From an uncultured Polaribacter sp. (lineage in GTDB: Bacteria; Bacteroidota; Bacteroidia; Flavobacteriales; Flavobacteriaceae), in NCBI GenBank assembly GCA_947497755.1, contig CANMHT010000012.1, forward strand, positions 52,919 to 116,918: DNA of 64,000 nucleotides. The letters run 5' to 3'. The notes beneath the pieces are model-generated. The model worked only from the letters and a program-made list of their open reading frames with translations, did not search any database and was not told the origin of the DNA. Of this stretch, positions 9,701-16,702 are shown piece after piece; within the stretch, counting starts at the first letter, position 1; each line of letters begins with the position of its first letter. Both the position numbers and the translations under genes were made by a program.

Positions 9701-11185
9701 TCAGTAGAAATAAAAAAGATAATCATCAAACCAGGAGCTTCATTAACTGTTAATGGCTCAATATTAAATAATGAATCTCTCACTATCCTTTCTGATGAAA
9801 ACTCAATAGGATCACTAATAGTTACCGGAAACATTTCAGGAAACATTACTTATAAACATTACATAAAGGATAGTTCTATTTGGCATTTAATTTCTCCCCC
9901 TATTTCTGGACAAAGTATTTCGAATTTTGTAAACGATCCTCAAAACAAAATCAATACTAGCACTACAACAGGGAATTATGCAGTAGCTTACTATAACAAT
10001 AGTAAAGACCCAGGGCTAAGATGGACTTACCACAATTCATCACCTACATTCTCAAATCAAGAAACTTTAGGTGATTTCTTTCTTGGAAAAGGATACAGTA
10101 TCAACCGAATATCTCCTGGAATGTGCACTTTTACAGGCCCAATGACTACTTCTGATGTGACTCTAAATCTAACAACTCTTAATGGAGAACACAACTGGAA
10201 TGCTATTGGCAACCCTTACACTTCATATTTACCTGCCAATGCTAGTGCTGAAAATGTTAATATTTTATCTGAAAATATTAATTCTCTTGATCCTAATTTT
10301 GCAGCACTATATATCTGGAATGGAAACACATATGACATTGTTAATCATGTAAGCAATTCATATTTCATATCTCCTAATCAATCCTTTTTAGTGAAATCTA
10401 AAAGCAAAAATGAAACTTTTACTTTTTCAAAATCATTACAAAGCCATCTAAAAACTACCAACAACTTACCTAAAGCTTTAAATCAAGTAAAAAAAATAAT
10501 TCTGACCCTATCTAGCTCTAACAAAAACTACAAAAAAAAGACAACAGAAATTAGGTATTTAAAAAATACCACTACTGGACTTGATGTTGGTTATGATGCT
10601 GGTACTTACAGAAATGGTATACCCAATTTTTCAATCGACACACACCTAGTTACTCAAAGTCAAGGCCTTGACTTTACACTACAATGTTTACCTGATTATG
10701 AATACGAAAACCTGATTGTCCCACTTTCTATTAGAGCTCCTAAAGGTTTACCAATAAAAATTGATGCTACCTCATTTAATCTACCTGAAAATATAGATAT
10801 ATATATAGAAGATAAAGAATTAAAAACCTTGAACAAAATAAATAAAACCTCATATCAAATTACTCTTAAAAAGGAATTAAAAGGAATTGGTCGCTTTTAT
10901 TTACATACTAAAAGGTCAAATGTTTTAAATAATGAAGAAGTAAACTCATCAACTAATAAAATTAAAATCTTCAAATCAAGTAAAAATGTTTTACGAGTCA
11001 TGGGGCTAAAACAATATGGAAAAGTTAAAGTAACTCTCCTCAATTTATTAGGAGTTGAAGTAATTGAAAACTCATTTATAGGAAGTTCTTCAAACGATAT
11101 TATTTTACCCAATATAAAAACAGGTATTTATATTATACACATATTAACCAATAAAGGTAAAATTACTAAAAAAATAATCCTTTAA
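3794..11185 (+). CDS. Giant T9SS-secreted surface protein with BNR repeats and four GEVED domains
   Basis: 2463 residues. The N-terminus is a signal peptide with a lipobox-like Cys at 18 (HVFNSC). Residues ~130-880 hold Asp-box/sortilin-like motifs (SSDGGNSWE, STNSGLTWE, SKDQGESF, SKDKGKTW), suggesting a beta-propeller. A PKD-like segment follows (~900-985). Four GEVED domains are marked by WIDFNNDGDFDD near 1026 and YIDFN(N/D)DG near 1369, 1610 and 1850, three of them ending in a (E/Q)(A/V/I)EDY motif. A G8-like beta region (TWTGSSNTNWNDSSNW) starts near 1930. The last ~75 residues match a type A T9SS sorting domain (LLNLLGVEV, then ILPNIKTGIYIIHI, ending KKIIL). Likely exported and surface-anchored or released. 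Adhesin or carbohydrate-binding role is inference; no catalytic motif of a protease was seen. Confidence 0.9.
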   Translation: MKKTLILILIILHVFNSCKKNKRLVFLGKNAYKHQVWKEMLIKDKIKVNDVIAAFNAYYSTNKLDQKTLYEFKKIKKIITKNVDQYGYYISEYDNYRKLISFREAKPNNLKNKAKININIPVNLSRETPNPNSKGQWTNIGPFGNPEVQWSATGNGAVQYIEMHPTDPATMYACTRNGGLWKTANYGKNWTPETDYFPTNNTSCLEISPANPSIFYLGAAEDKKIWYSSDGGNSWEDRSSGIDGEIYDIHSFPSDETKVITATTSGIYLSTNSGLTWEQKISGTYTDINLTDNWDLIIVANDDGGTPVFHFSKDQGESFIEQQITTTISDIHRFYMGLHKPTQGKPTIYAYGVKSGAGQPTLYTGLWKSNYTSNPANGETHFNFTEVKHPTYTYPNGTIPLQIADNADGYAELYDFYGSLNPTTSAQWISDFYISPNNPDWLLMFTVKFWGSKNGGVLWGWRPSYGGSNWADNRYVTTNISKDTIYWCNDGGIWAIKEDDLFPSEATVAASGLSERAYMDSKVIPKNGDICLTEGSEMDVSLMNKGVFITGGQDIGQVFVRNGRDSHVASSDVYRGRIKPNNDTRFITGGLGVKDKNGTSYHLYDHIETDHFNPNRIFGYHREEVPPKSQRYIYRFLRSPEGVDAWDVHGFKGEHVANEGGNGWTSSHEGWDDITPPEVTIPKPATFEQSRAKQSLGFYGDEVGRKLFMTENLIASTPVWTELTNAPKASRYRVASHQYNENIIVLATNIGVYISKDKGKTWIKRGNFPETNPSRVLIDKNTLEGIYVMTATTVYYIDEHLTEWVEFNKGLPLQQHRDMRIAYYADGDARLYVTKYGRGVWSSSLQSVLREKEDKPIIDFAIHGNSKKRIISGESITLIDLSSNATDLEWKLENGTEVITVTNETSPSIKLNTPGYYKVTLTATNSNAKSKSNSTDSKSKDQFILVDPMPDEANCNESSLFDPSLLIPWYFRLHVIALGADSYTAHTIGESYKELDKVFEINLGEEITLSIKDNHETSYVLYIKTWIDFNNDGDFDDAGEEIGDSNGKVNSFTDNFMVPNSAVTDKLLRMRVVTLNSSSPPSSCQTTGWVRQTLDSYVKVLPPKIIFSSSHTINSENSVALQATFSGAQNISGSGFVYSKFNGDLTVDNSSIAINPSTLTNNDNYTLSVNNLEYNTSYYYRPYIRDENGIHYGNKQTLELTPYTIPTSEGLVAQNFGENQWKLKGLIFPENQQLEEISLQYGIDNFNNEIPFDPLSYPTTSQFEIESGVIQTDVDKVYQFRVKIKSKGKTYYSNVVLFAGEQKHCIPTANDVWYRKISNVTFNGESNNSNGGTGYQDFTNLVYEVEAGKSYPISITDSNSPGQDLFYSVYIDFNDDGDFADYHEVLVKAEPKTDTFTGSITIPVSDISYNTDLRMRVVGSSFDIQSPCDIGTGEAEDYTIRIISKNIPRAEELPALNLGNNQWTLRGQIFPKTVNIDALELEYGSGNFNNVVTFDPSSYSSTSEYEIKKTINVIAGQNYQYRVKLEADGIKYYSNISSFTPDQIICTPTGNTLWYRQITNVTFNEESNSSSGGDVYQDFTNVIYKVEAGESYPISVTDSHSPGENLHYKVYIDFNNDGDFTGIGELATEGIPMTDTFTSTIAIPSEGVVYNTPLRMRVMGDTFSINNSCTVHTGQVEDYTIKIVSENIPRIEGLSALNLGNNEWKLRGKVFPKTVAIDVLELEYGNGNFDNVIAFDPTLYPSTSEYEIEEMINVVGGQNYQYRTKLVADGIVYYSDVLFFDPDQIICTPSGSTVWYRQISNVTFNEESNSSGGGGVYQDFTNTIFNVIAGETYPVSITDSNSPGQDLSYRVYIDFNNDGVFTDVIESTAQGTPNTDTFTSSISIPSEGIVYNTPLRMRIMADSYPINNSCSIVTGQIEDYSLTISPPNTWTGSSNTNWNDSSNWSDNSVPTNKSSIIIPPAQNSPITTSSVEIKKIIIKPGASLTVNGSILNNESLTILSDENSIGSLIVTGNISGNITYKHYIKDSSIWHLISPPISGQSISNFVNDPQNKINTSTTTGNYAVAYYNNSKDPGLRWTYHNSSPTFSNQETLGDFFLGKGYSINRISPGMCTFTGPMTTSDVTLNLTTLNGEHNWNAIGNPYTSYLPANASAENVNILSENINSLDPNFAALYIWNGNTYDIVNHVSNSYFISPNQSFLVKSKSKNETFTFSKSLQSHLKTTNNLPKALNQVKKIILTLSSSNKNYKKKTTEIRYLKNTTTGLDVGYDAGTYRNGIPNFSIDTHLVTQSQGLDFTLQCLPDYEYENLIVPLSIRAPKGLPIKIDATSFNLPENIDIYIEDKELKTLNKINKTSYQITLKKELKGIGRFYLHTKRSNVLNNEEVNSSTNKIKIFKSSKNVLRVMGLKQYGKVKVTLLNLLGVEVIENSFIGSSSNDIILPNIKTGIYIIHILTNKGKITKKIIL
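7406..9580 (+). repeat. Three tandem ~724-bp units (linker plus GEVED domain)
   Basis: Units start near 7406, 8131 and 8855. Each encodes a ~105-residue beta linker (xLNLGNNxWxLRGxIFPxTV, with YGxGNF and SxSEYEI later) and then a GEVED domain. Units 2 and 3 are the most alike. Regular spacing of 724-725 bp points to tandem duplication in the giant surface-protein gene. Confidence 0.85.
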
Positions 11186-11199
11186 TTAATCATCTTACC

Positions 11200-11367
11200 A
11201 TGAAAAAAAAACAAAATTACCACAATAAAATATCTCGAAATGAAGCTTTAAAAAAAATAAGTACATTTAGTAAGTATGCTGCATTAACGGCTATTGGGAC
11301 TTATATAATATTACATCCTAAAAAAGCTCAAGCTAGAAGCCCAGAATCTCCTGGTTCTGGTTTTTAA
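11200..11367 (+). CDS. Small exported-peptide candidate (55 codons)
   Basis: An ATG 15 bp after the stop of the giant surface-protein gene opens 55 codons to a TAA. The product has a Lys-rich start, SRNEALKKIS, a hydrophobic core (YAALTAIGTYIIL), the candidate signal-peptidase site KKAQA, and a ten-residue tail RSPESPGSGF. The N-terminal layout recalls Tat signals but the second Arg is Asn. It is probably cotranscribed with the surface protein and converges with the two 7TM-AraC genes (17 bp between stops). I do not recognise a family. A secreted or membrane-held mini-peptide, possibly a signal, is an inference from size, leader and neighbours; a non-functional ORF cannot be excluded. Confidence 0.6.
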   Translation: MKKKQNYHNKISRNEALKKISTFSKYAALTAIGTYIILHPKKAQARSPESPGSGF

Positions 11368-11384
11368 AATATAGAATTGGAGGT

Positions 11385-12539
11385 TCAATTACCCCATATA
11401 TTGTTTCTAAAACTATTTGGGGTCATCCCCGTATTTTTCTTAAATACGCTAAAAAATGAAGCTTTTGAACTAAAGCCAACCTCATAAGCTAAGGCCAACA
11501 AATCTAGCTTATCATATTCTTTATCTTTCAACATACGCTTAACCTCCTCTACTCTATAATAATTTATGAATTGACTGAAATTCTGATTTGTATTTGCATG
11601 TATTAATGAAGATACTGTCCTTGATGGCATTCTAACTTCTTTAGCTAGAGCTGAAAGAGTAATAGGGTTTTTGTACAATTCGTCTTCATCCACTTTTTTT
11701 ACTATCTTTTTAAATTCTCTACTAATTTCTTCTTCAGGTAAAAACAAAACATCTTTTCCGTCATTTAAAATACTATTTATCAAACCCGTATCCTTTTTTA
11801 TATTAAAAATTGTTGACTGTGTCAGTCCACATATTCCTAACCAGTAGATAAACCCCATATTTAATAAAGTACTAAATAAGTCAAAAAATAGTCGAGCTTC
11901 TTTTAACTGCTCTATCATTATTGTTAAAATTACTAATAAAACAATTAAAAAATAATGCAGTAATAAAAAATAAACAGTTCCTTTTGCCCATCTCAGTAAT
12001 TTTCCATCTATGTTTGAAAAATAATTTAAAACTTTAATTTTATTGCGTTTTACATATTTCAAAATCAAAATTAAGTAATAAACAATATAAACTGGTGCCG
12101 TAAATATATATGTTCCAGAAATTATTAGTCCAATTATATTATCTGCATTATCTATATCGACTTTAACATTTAAAGGAAGAAAGAAAATAACAGAAAAAAT
12201 TATAAACTCTATTACTCCTGGTGTTAAAGACAAAAAATATTCTTTTCTTGTTATTATTCCTTTCGTTATTTTTTTTACATATAAAAATAGTAAAGGAGTT
12301 GATAAATAAGTAAAATCAATTGGGAGGAACATAAATTGAGGGTTTTGTTCAAAAACCTCTAAATCTTCAAGTATACTATTTGTTAAATTTAAACTAAAAG
12401 TAATAATATAAAAACCTAAAAGTAATGTAGGTTTTTTCTCTTTACTCCTAAAAAGTAAAATAACACCTATTATTATTCCCTGAACTAAAGCTAAAAAATC
12501 CAGCAAAATAATAACATGGTTAAATTTAGTTAAATCCAT
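11385..12539 (-). CDS. 7TM-AraC family transcriptional regulator (paralog A)
   Basis: 384 residues with about seven hydrophobic segments in residues 8-250 and a C-terminal AraC helix-turn-helix (~280-380) carrying NQNFSQFINYYRVEEVKRML and AYEVGFSSKASFFSVFKKN. It lies 20 bp downstream of paralog B (12560-13714) in the same orientation, so the two are very likely one transcript. Both are 384 residues long and share most residues in the HTH and in the TPLLFLYVKK/TPGVIEF region, showing recent tandem duplication. A membrane sensor acting directly on DNA is the known family design; signal and targets are not visible. The nearest candidates are the convergent mini-peptide and the surface-protein gene. 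Confidence 0.9.
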   Translation of the reverse strand: MDLTKFNHVIILLDFLALVQGIIIGVILLFRSKEKKPTLLLGFYIITFSLNLTNSILEDLEVFEQNPQFMFLPIDFTYLSTPLLFLYVKKITKGIITRKEYFLSLTPGVIEFIIFSVIFFLPLNVKVDIDNADNIIGLIISGTYIFTAPVYIVYYLILILKYVKRNKIKVLNYFSNIDGKLLRWAKGTVYFLLLHYFLIVLLVILTIMIEQLKEARLFFDLFSTLLNMGFIYWLGICGLTQSTIFNIKKDTGLINSILNDGKDVLFLPEEEISREFKKIVKKVDEDELYKNPITLSALAKEVRMPSRTVSSLIHANTNQNFSQFINYYRVEEVKRMLKDKEYDKLDLLALAYEVGFSSKASFFSVFKKNTGMTPNSFRNNIWGN

Positions 12540-12559
12540 TTATTCCAAATTAAGTTCTA

Positions 12560-13714
12560 CTAGTATCTATCAACTCTATTTTTTTTAAAATCATTAGGAG
12601 TCATACCTGTATTTTTCTTAAACACACTAAAAAAAGAAGTTTTTGAATTAAAACCTACTTCATAAGCTATTTCTAACAAGTTAATATCTTCATACTCTCT
12701 TTCCTTCAGAAGACGTTTAACCTCTTCTATTCTAAAATGATTTATAAATTGACTAAAATTTTGATTAGTTTGTATTCGAATTATTTCAGATAACTTTCTT
12801 GGAGAGAATCCTATTTTTTTTGCTAAATCAGGTAGGGTAATTGAGGCTTTAAATAACTCTTTAACTCTTATTATTTCTACCACTTTTTCAAACTCTTCAT
12901 TAAATTTCATCCCTGATGATAATAAAATTTCCTCTTTCGAGTTTAAAACATTTTTTATTAATTCTACATCCTTCAAACTAAAAATTACAGATTGAGAAAG
13001 TCCATGTATTCCTACCCAATAAACAAAACCTATATTTAAAATTGCAAGAACCAAAACAAAAGATTGTTTTACAAAATCTTCTAAACCAATAATTATATTA
13101 TAAAATGAGGTAACTATTGTAAAAAAGTAAAATGATATTAAAAAATAAACTGCTCTTTTTGCCCATAAGAGAACCTTTCCATCTATATTAGAATAATAGT
13201 TTAAAACTTTAATTTTATTTTTCTTTATATATTTAATAATGAGAAATAGATAATAGAATATGTAAAAAGGAGCTGTGATAGTTATAATTCTATCAACAAT
13301 TACAAAAATTTCTACTTCTGGATCTGTTTTAATTTCCACAGGTAAAAGAAAAAATATAAAAAAAACAACAAACTCTAATACCCCAGGAGTTAATGCATAC
13401 AAATATTCTTTCTTTGCTATAATTCCACTAGTTACTTTTTTTATGTATAAAAAAAGTAACGGTGCAGGTAAATAGATAAATTCTACGGGTAAATATAACA
13501 ACCAAGGGTTTTCTTTTATTGTACCTAACTCTATCAATATTGAGGTAATAAGTTCTAAAGTGCCTGTTAAAATAAAAAAACCTAATAGTAAAGTGGGTTT
13601 CTTTATTTTACTCTTAATTATTAAAATCAAACCAACTATAATACCTTGTATTAGTGCTAACAAGAATATTAAAACAATAATGGTCTCCAATTTATCATTT
13701 AAATTCATTTTCAA
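12560..13714 (-). CDS. 7TM-AraC family transcriptional regulator (paralog B)
   Basis: 384 residues, same plan as paralog A: N-terminal hydrophobic segments to about residue 250, then an AraC helix-turn-helix (NQNFSQFINHFRIEEVKRLL, AYEVGFNSKTSFFSVFKKN). First gene of the presumed two-gene operon. A run of Lys-rich cytosolic loops (RSKIKKP-like, KKNKIKVLNYYSNIDGK) is conserved between both copies. Product is predicted to be an inner-membrane protein whose C-terminal DNA-binding domain faces the cytoplasm. Regulation: the 684-bp upstream spacer is large and structured (see the hairpins at 14045-14252) but no exact -7 box was found just upstream. Confidence 0.9.
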   Translation of the reverse strand: MKMNLNDKLETIIVLIFLLALIQGIIVGLILIIKSKIKKPTLLLGFFILTGTLELITSILIELGTIKENPWLLYLPVEFIYLPAPLLFLYIKKVTSGIIAKKEYLYALTPGVLEFVVFFIFFLLPVEIKTDPEVEIFVIVDRIITITAPFYIFYYLFLIIKYIKKNKIKVLNYYSNIDGKVLLWAKRAVYFLISFYFFTIVTSFYNIIIGLEDFVKQSFVLVLAILNIGFVYWVGIHGLSQSVIFSLKDVELIKNVLNSKEEILLSSGMKFNEEFEKVVEIIRVKELFKASITLPDLAKKIGFSPRKLSEIIRIQTNQNFSQFINHFRIEEVKRLLKEREYEDINLLEIAYEVGFNSKTSFFSVFKKNTGMTPNDFKKNRVDRY

Positions 13715-14044
13715 TGACTAAAAATAGTTACACAATAAATATGTATTGGAGGAAATAATATGAAGTGGAGGGAATAGTTATTATCTATCAAAAAACACTA
13801 CGCCTAAGCTAATAAAATAAAATAAACTTACAAGACAATAATTCAATTTTAACTTTTTACTTTCTTATAAAATTACCCCAAATAACATGAATGCAATAAC
13901 TTTATCTCAAATTTTCCACATCGCAAACAGTTATTTATTTCAACAAACAAGTTTACATATATAAAAATCAAACTTAATTAAAGTTAAAACAGTAAAATTA
14001 TATAAAAAACATTTGGAAATTTGTCTTTCCAGTTCTATGCAATG

Positions 14045-14125
14045 GAAGGGAGCGAAGCACTTCCCCCATAACCACTAAAACTTAAATTAAGGTAAGTTTT
14101 TTTAGTTTAGCTTCGCCCTCCCTTC
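14045..14125. other. Imperfect inverted repeat, nested hairpin
   Basis: Left arm GAAGGGAGCGAAGC (14045-14058) pairs with right arm GCTTCGCCCTCCCTTC (14110-14125) with a two-base bulge. Inside lies a second hairpin of AACTTA and TAAGTT type (about 14078-14098). A competing short pairing GGAAG/CTTCC (14044-14048 with 14060-14064) is also possible. Could be a structured leader or small RNA, a terminator, or a mobile palindromic element. Confidence 0.55.
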
Positions 14126-14185
14126 TTGTTTCACCCCCTTTAATTTAGAATCAAAACCCCATTCAATAAATTTAACTTATAAATC

Positions 14186-14252
14186 GAGAGAGGAGAAAAG
14201 GATTGCTCGACTTCATAATTTTCACCCCAATACTAAGCAATCTCCCTCTCTC
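14186..14252. other. Second imperfect inverted repeat
   Basis: Outer arms GAGAGAGG (14186-14193) and CCTCTCTC (14245-14252) and inner arms GATTGCT (14201-14207) and AGCAATC (14236-14242) form a two-part stem with an asymmetric internal loop and a 28-base terminal loop. It lies about 60 bp from the first hairpin and 147 bp before the PLP enzyme start. Confidence 0.5.
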
Positions 14253-14368
14253 CTTCTTAAATATACTTTGACTCTATGTTTTAAATAAAAACGTACTATT
14301 TTTCAATTATCACACAACATTTAACACATTTCAAACCAACTATCATAAAACCACACATAACATCTTTC

Positions 14369-14376
14369 TACTTTTG
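14369..14376 (+). promoter_or_regulatory. -7 box TACTTTTG for the class V PLP enzyme gene
   Basis: Matches the Bacteroidota -7 consensus TAnnTTTG, 22 bases before the ATG at 14399. This spacing agrees with other boxes in the window. Confidence 0.5.
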
Positions 14377-14398
14377 ATGAAAAATAATTCTGCATTTT

Positions 14399-15763
14399 AT
14401 GTTCAAAAAAAAAATAACTCACGAAACGTTTTTTAACTCTTTAAGAAAGAATGAATATTACCAACTTGACAAATCTGAACATATCTATTTAGATTATACT
14501 GGCGGAAATCTATACTCAAAATCTCAATTAAAAAAACACTTTAACCAACTTAACGAAAACATTTTTGGGAATCCACATTCAACAAACCCAACTTCAAAAT
14601 TCTCCACTCAACTAGTAGAAGAAGCTCGTCAGAAAGTTTTAGACTTTTTTAATGCGGATGACTACTACTGTATTTTCACTCCCAATGCTACTGGAGCACT
14701 TAAAATTGTAGGTGAATGCTACCCTTTTAATAAAAAAGGATACTTTTTATTATTAACAGACAATCATAATTCTGTTAATGGAATCAGAGAATACTGTAAT
14801 AACTTAAATTGCGAACATGAATACACCCCTATTAATTTTGAAAATCTTTCCATAAACAAAGAAGAACTTTCTAAAAAACTAAAAAAGCATCACGGAGAAA
14901 ACAAACTATTTGCTTACCCTGCTCAATCCAATGTATCTGGTATCAAACATGACTTAAAATGGATAAAAAGAGCTCAAGATAATGGATGGGATGTTTTATT
15001 AGATGCAGCTGCTTTTGTCCCAACCTCTAAATTAGATTTACGTAAGTATTCCCCAAATTTTGTCTCTATATCATTTTACAAAATATTTGGATATCCTACT
15101 GGACTCGGTTGTTTACTTGTACATAAGTCTTCTTTTTCAAAGCTACAAAAACGTTGGTTTGCTGGTGGAACCGTAAGCTTGGCTTCAACCAAAGCTTCAT
15201 TTCATTTTTTAAGCAATAACCACGAACGATTTGAAAATGGCACAATCAATTACTTAAATATACCTGCAATTACAATTGGCCTAGACTATATACAATCAAT
15301 CGGAATGAAACTAATTAATGAACGAATTCAATCATTAACGAATTATCTATATAACAGGTTAAAAAAACTTAAACACAGTAATAAAAACAATCAACTAATC
15401 ATTTTTGGAAATAAAAATCGAAAAAACACAGGAGGGACTATTATTATGTCTTTCCTTAATCCAAACGGATCCAATATCCCTTTTGAAAAAATAGAGGAAT
15501 TGACCAACAAAAAAAGAATTTCTATACGTTCTGGCTGCTTTTGCAATCCTGGACTGGATGAAACTAATAATTGCTTAACTACCGATGAAATAACTAGCTA
15601 CTTTACAACTCGTAAAACAGGTGATTATATGGATATGATTGACTATCTACAAAAATTAAGAGGAGCAACTAGAGTCTCTGTTGGAATTGCAACAAATAAA
15701 AATGACCTTGATGCTTTTATACTATTTGTAAAAAACCTTAAAGACAAAACCATAAACAATTAA
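14399..15763 (+). CDS. Class V aminotransferase-fold PLP enzyme, MOCOS N-domain-like
   Basis: 454 residues. Motif SISFYKIFGYPTGLG places the Schiff-base lysine at K228, preceded by the PLP-binding Asp in LLDAAAFVPTSKLDL. Near the C-terminus RSGCFCNPG (Cys 380 and 382) matches the cysteine signature of the NifS-like domain of molybdenum-cofactor sulfurases, and the SFYKIFGYPTG motif is also typical of that group. The MOSC domain of full MOCOS proteins is absent. Expected chemistry is cysteine desulfuration or a related PLP reaction (family knowledge); the substrate is unknown. The next gene begins 32 bp downstream on the same strand and is probably cotranscribed. Unusually AT-rich coding and no recognisable pathway neighbours. 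Confidence 0.8.
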   Translation: MFKKKITHETFFNSLRKNEYYQLDKSEHIYLDYTGGNLYSKSQLKKHFNQLNENIFGNPHSTNPTSKFSTQLVEEARQKVLDFFNADDYYCIFTPNATGALKIVGECYPFNKKGYFLLLTDNHNSVNGIREYCNNLNCEHEYTPINFENLSINKEELSKKLKKHHGENKLFAYPAQSNVSGIKHDLKWIKRAQDNGWDVLLDAAAFVPTSKLDLRKYSPNFVSISFYKIFGYPTGLGCLLVHKSSFSKLQKRWFAGGTVSLASTKASFHFLSNNHERFENGTINYLNIPAITIGLDYIQSIGMKLINERIQSLTNYLYNRLKKLKHSNKNNQLIIFGNKNRKNTGGTIIMSFLNPNGSNIPFEKIEELTNKKRISIRSGCFCNPGLDETNNCLTTDEITSYFTTRKTGDYMDMIDYLQKLRGATRVSVGIATNKNDLDAFILFVKNLKDKTINN

Positions 15764-15795
15764 CATTATCCTCAAAGCTAAACAAACGCATCATT

Positions 15796-16131
15796 ATGAC
15801 ATATCATGAACTAAAAACTAAAAACTATCACTATCATTTAGATCTTTACTTAAAAAAAACTAAACTAGATATCTCCTCAACTCCTCCAGGGTTTCTTAGA
15901 AGAATTCCTCTACAGTTAGCCAATGACATGTTTATATTAGCAATGGACAGTATTAGAAAGGTATCCGATAAAGAAACCTTATTAAGATTAAAGTATATCT
16001 GCGAATATTTTTTAAATGAAAAATCAAAAAAAATAATCGCTTTAGAAAATGATATTGAGATTATGATCAACAAAGAATTCTGTATCAAACAATTAAACCA
16101 AATCAAATTACTTCTTAAAAACCTCAATTAA
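15796..16131 (+). CDS. Hypothetical protein, 111 residues
   Basis: Not recognised. No signal peptide or membrane segment. The predicted product is mostly helical, rich in Lys and Leu, with the motif STPPGFLRRIPLQLANDMF near residues 29-46 and a helical C-terminus (KQLNQIKLLLKNLN). It sits 32 bp after the class V PLP enzyme on the same strand, suggesting a shared transcript and perhaps a carrier or partner role (inference from position only). Confidence 0.6.
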   Translation: MTYHELKTKNYHYHLDLYLKKTKLDISSTPPGFLRRIPLQLANDMFILAMDSIRKVSDKETLLRLKYICEYFLNEKSKKIIALENDIEIMINKEFCIKQLNQIKLLLKNLN

Positions 16132-16449
16132 AAGGATTCATTATACTAACCTATCTAAAAGTGATAAGCAAATCTCATGCAGGACACAAAATTAAAATCT
16201 TTCTAAAGTAGAGAAACAAATCAATTTTAGATTAAAATTAATCCAAAGTTTATCTAAAAACAATTCTTTAACTTAAACTCTTAAAAAACTTATGCTAAAA
16301 AGTTTATTCATGATTTTTTAAGAAGTGTACAATCTAAAACAGACAAACAAAATGAGGGATATATCAAAACATCAACTTTTTTTAAAACAATTAACTTATA
16401 CCTTAATTTATTAAAAATGTTTTAGGTATGTTTTAGGTAAGAAAATAAA
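16132..16449. other. Intergenic region without genes
   Basis: About 320 bp of AT-rich DNA between the 111-residue ORF and the tRNA terminator. It contains a perfect 11-bp tandem duplication TGTTTTAGGTA (16418-16439) and nothing else that can be supported. Confidence 0.5.
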
Positions 16450-16477
16450 CAAGGCTTCACATTTCTGTGAAGCCTTG
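16450..16477 (-). terminator. Rho-independent terminator of tRNA-fMet
   Basis: Perfect 11-bp stem CAAGGCTTCAC/GTGAAGCCTTG with a six-base loop. On the minus strand it is followed by GTTTATTTTC. It starts 11 bases after the tRNA 3' end. Confidence 0.85.
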
Positions 16478-16487
16478 CTGTTACTAG

Positions 16488-16560
<73 letters not shown>

Positions 16561-16690
16561 ATTTGGACTGCAAATATACAACCCTTTTCTCTTTAAAACC
16601 AAACAAAACTGCATTTTTCTTTTAAAAAAAATATAATCAACTCAACTACAATAAGCTAACTTTTAAAAGCTGTTTCAATAAAAAACAACC

Positions 16691-16698
16691 TATCTTTG
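16691..16698 (+). promoter_or_regulatory. -7 box TATCTTTG directly before era
   Basis: Exact TAnnTTTG match ending only four bases before the era ATG at 16703. Other boxes in the window end 17-25 bases before their start codons, so era may be transcribed as a leaderless or nearly leaderless mRNA. No clear -33 TTG was found. Confidence 0.5.
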
Positions 16699-16702
16699 CC
16701 AC

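Larger units (their letters stand above)
13715..14398. other. 684-bp structured intergenic region
   Basis: Divergent spacer between 7TM-AraC paralog B (minus) and the class V PLP enzyme (plus). It holds two long imperfect inverted repeats, listed separately, and a -7 promoter box for the PLP enzyme. Only very short ORFs (13-25 codons) are present. GC content is locally higher in the hairpin arms than in the surrounding AT-rich DNA. Confidence 0.6.

Noticed and set aside
16418..16439. 11-bp tandem duplication as a regulatory repeat
   Set aside because: Two copies only, no gene depends on it visibly, and it lies behind the tRNA terminator.
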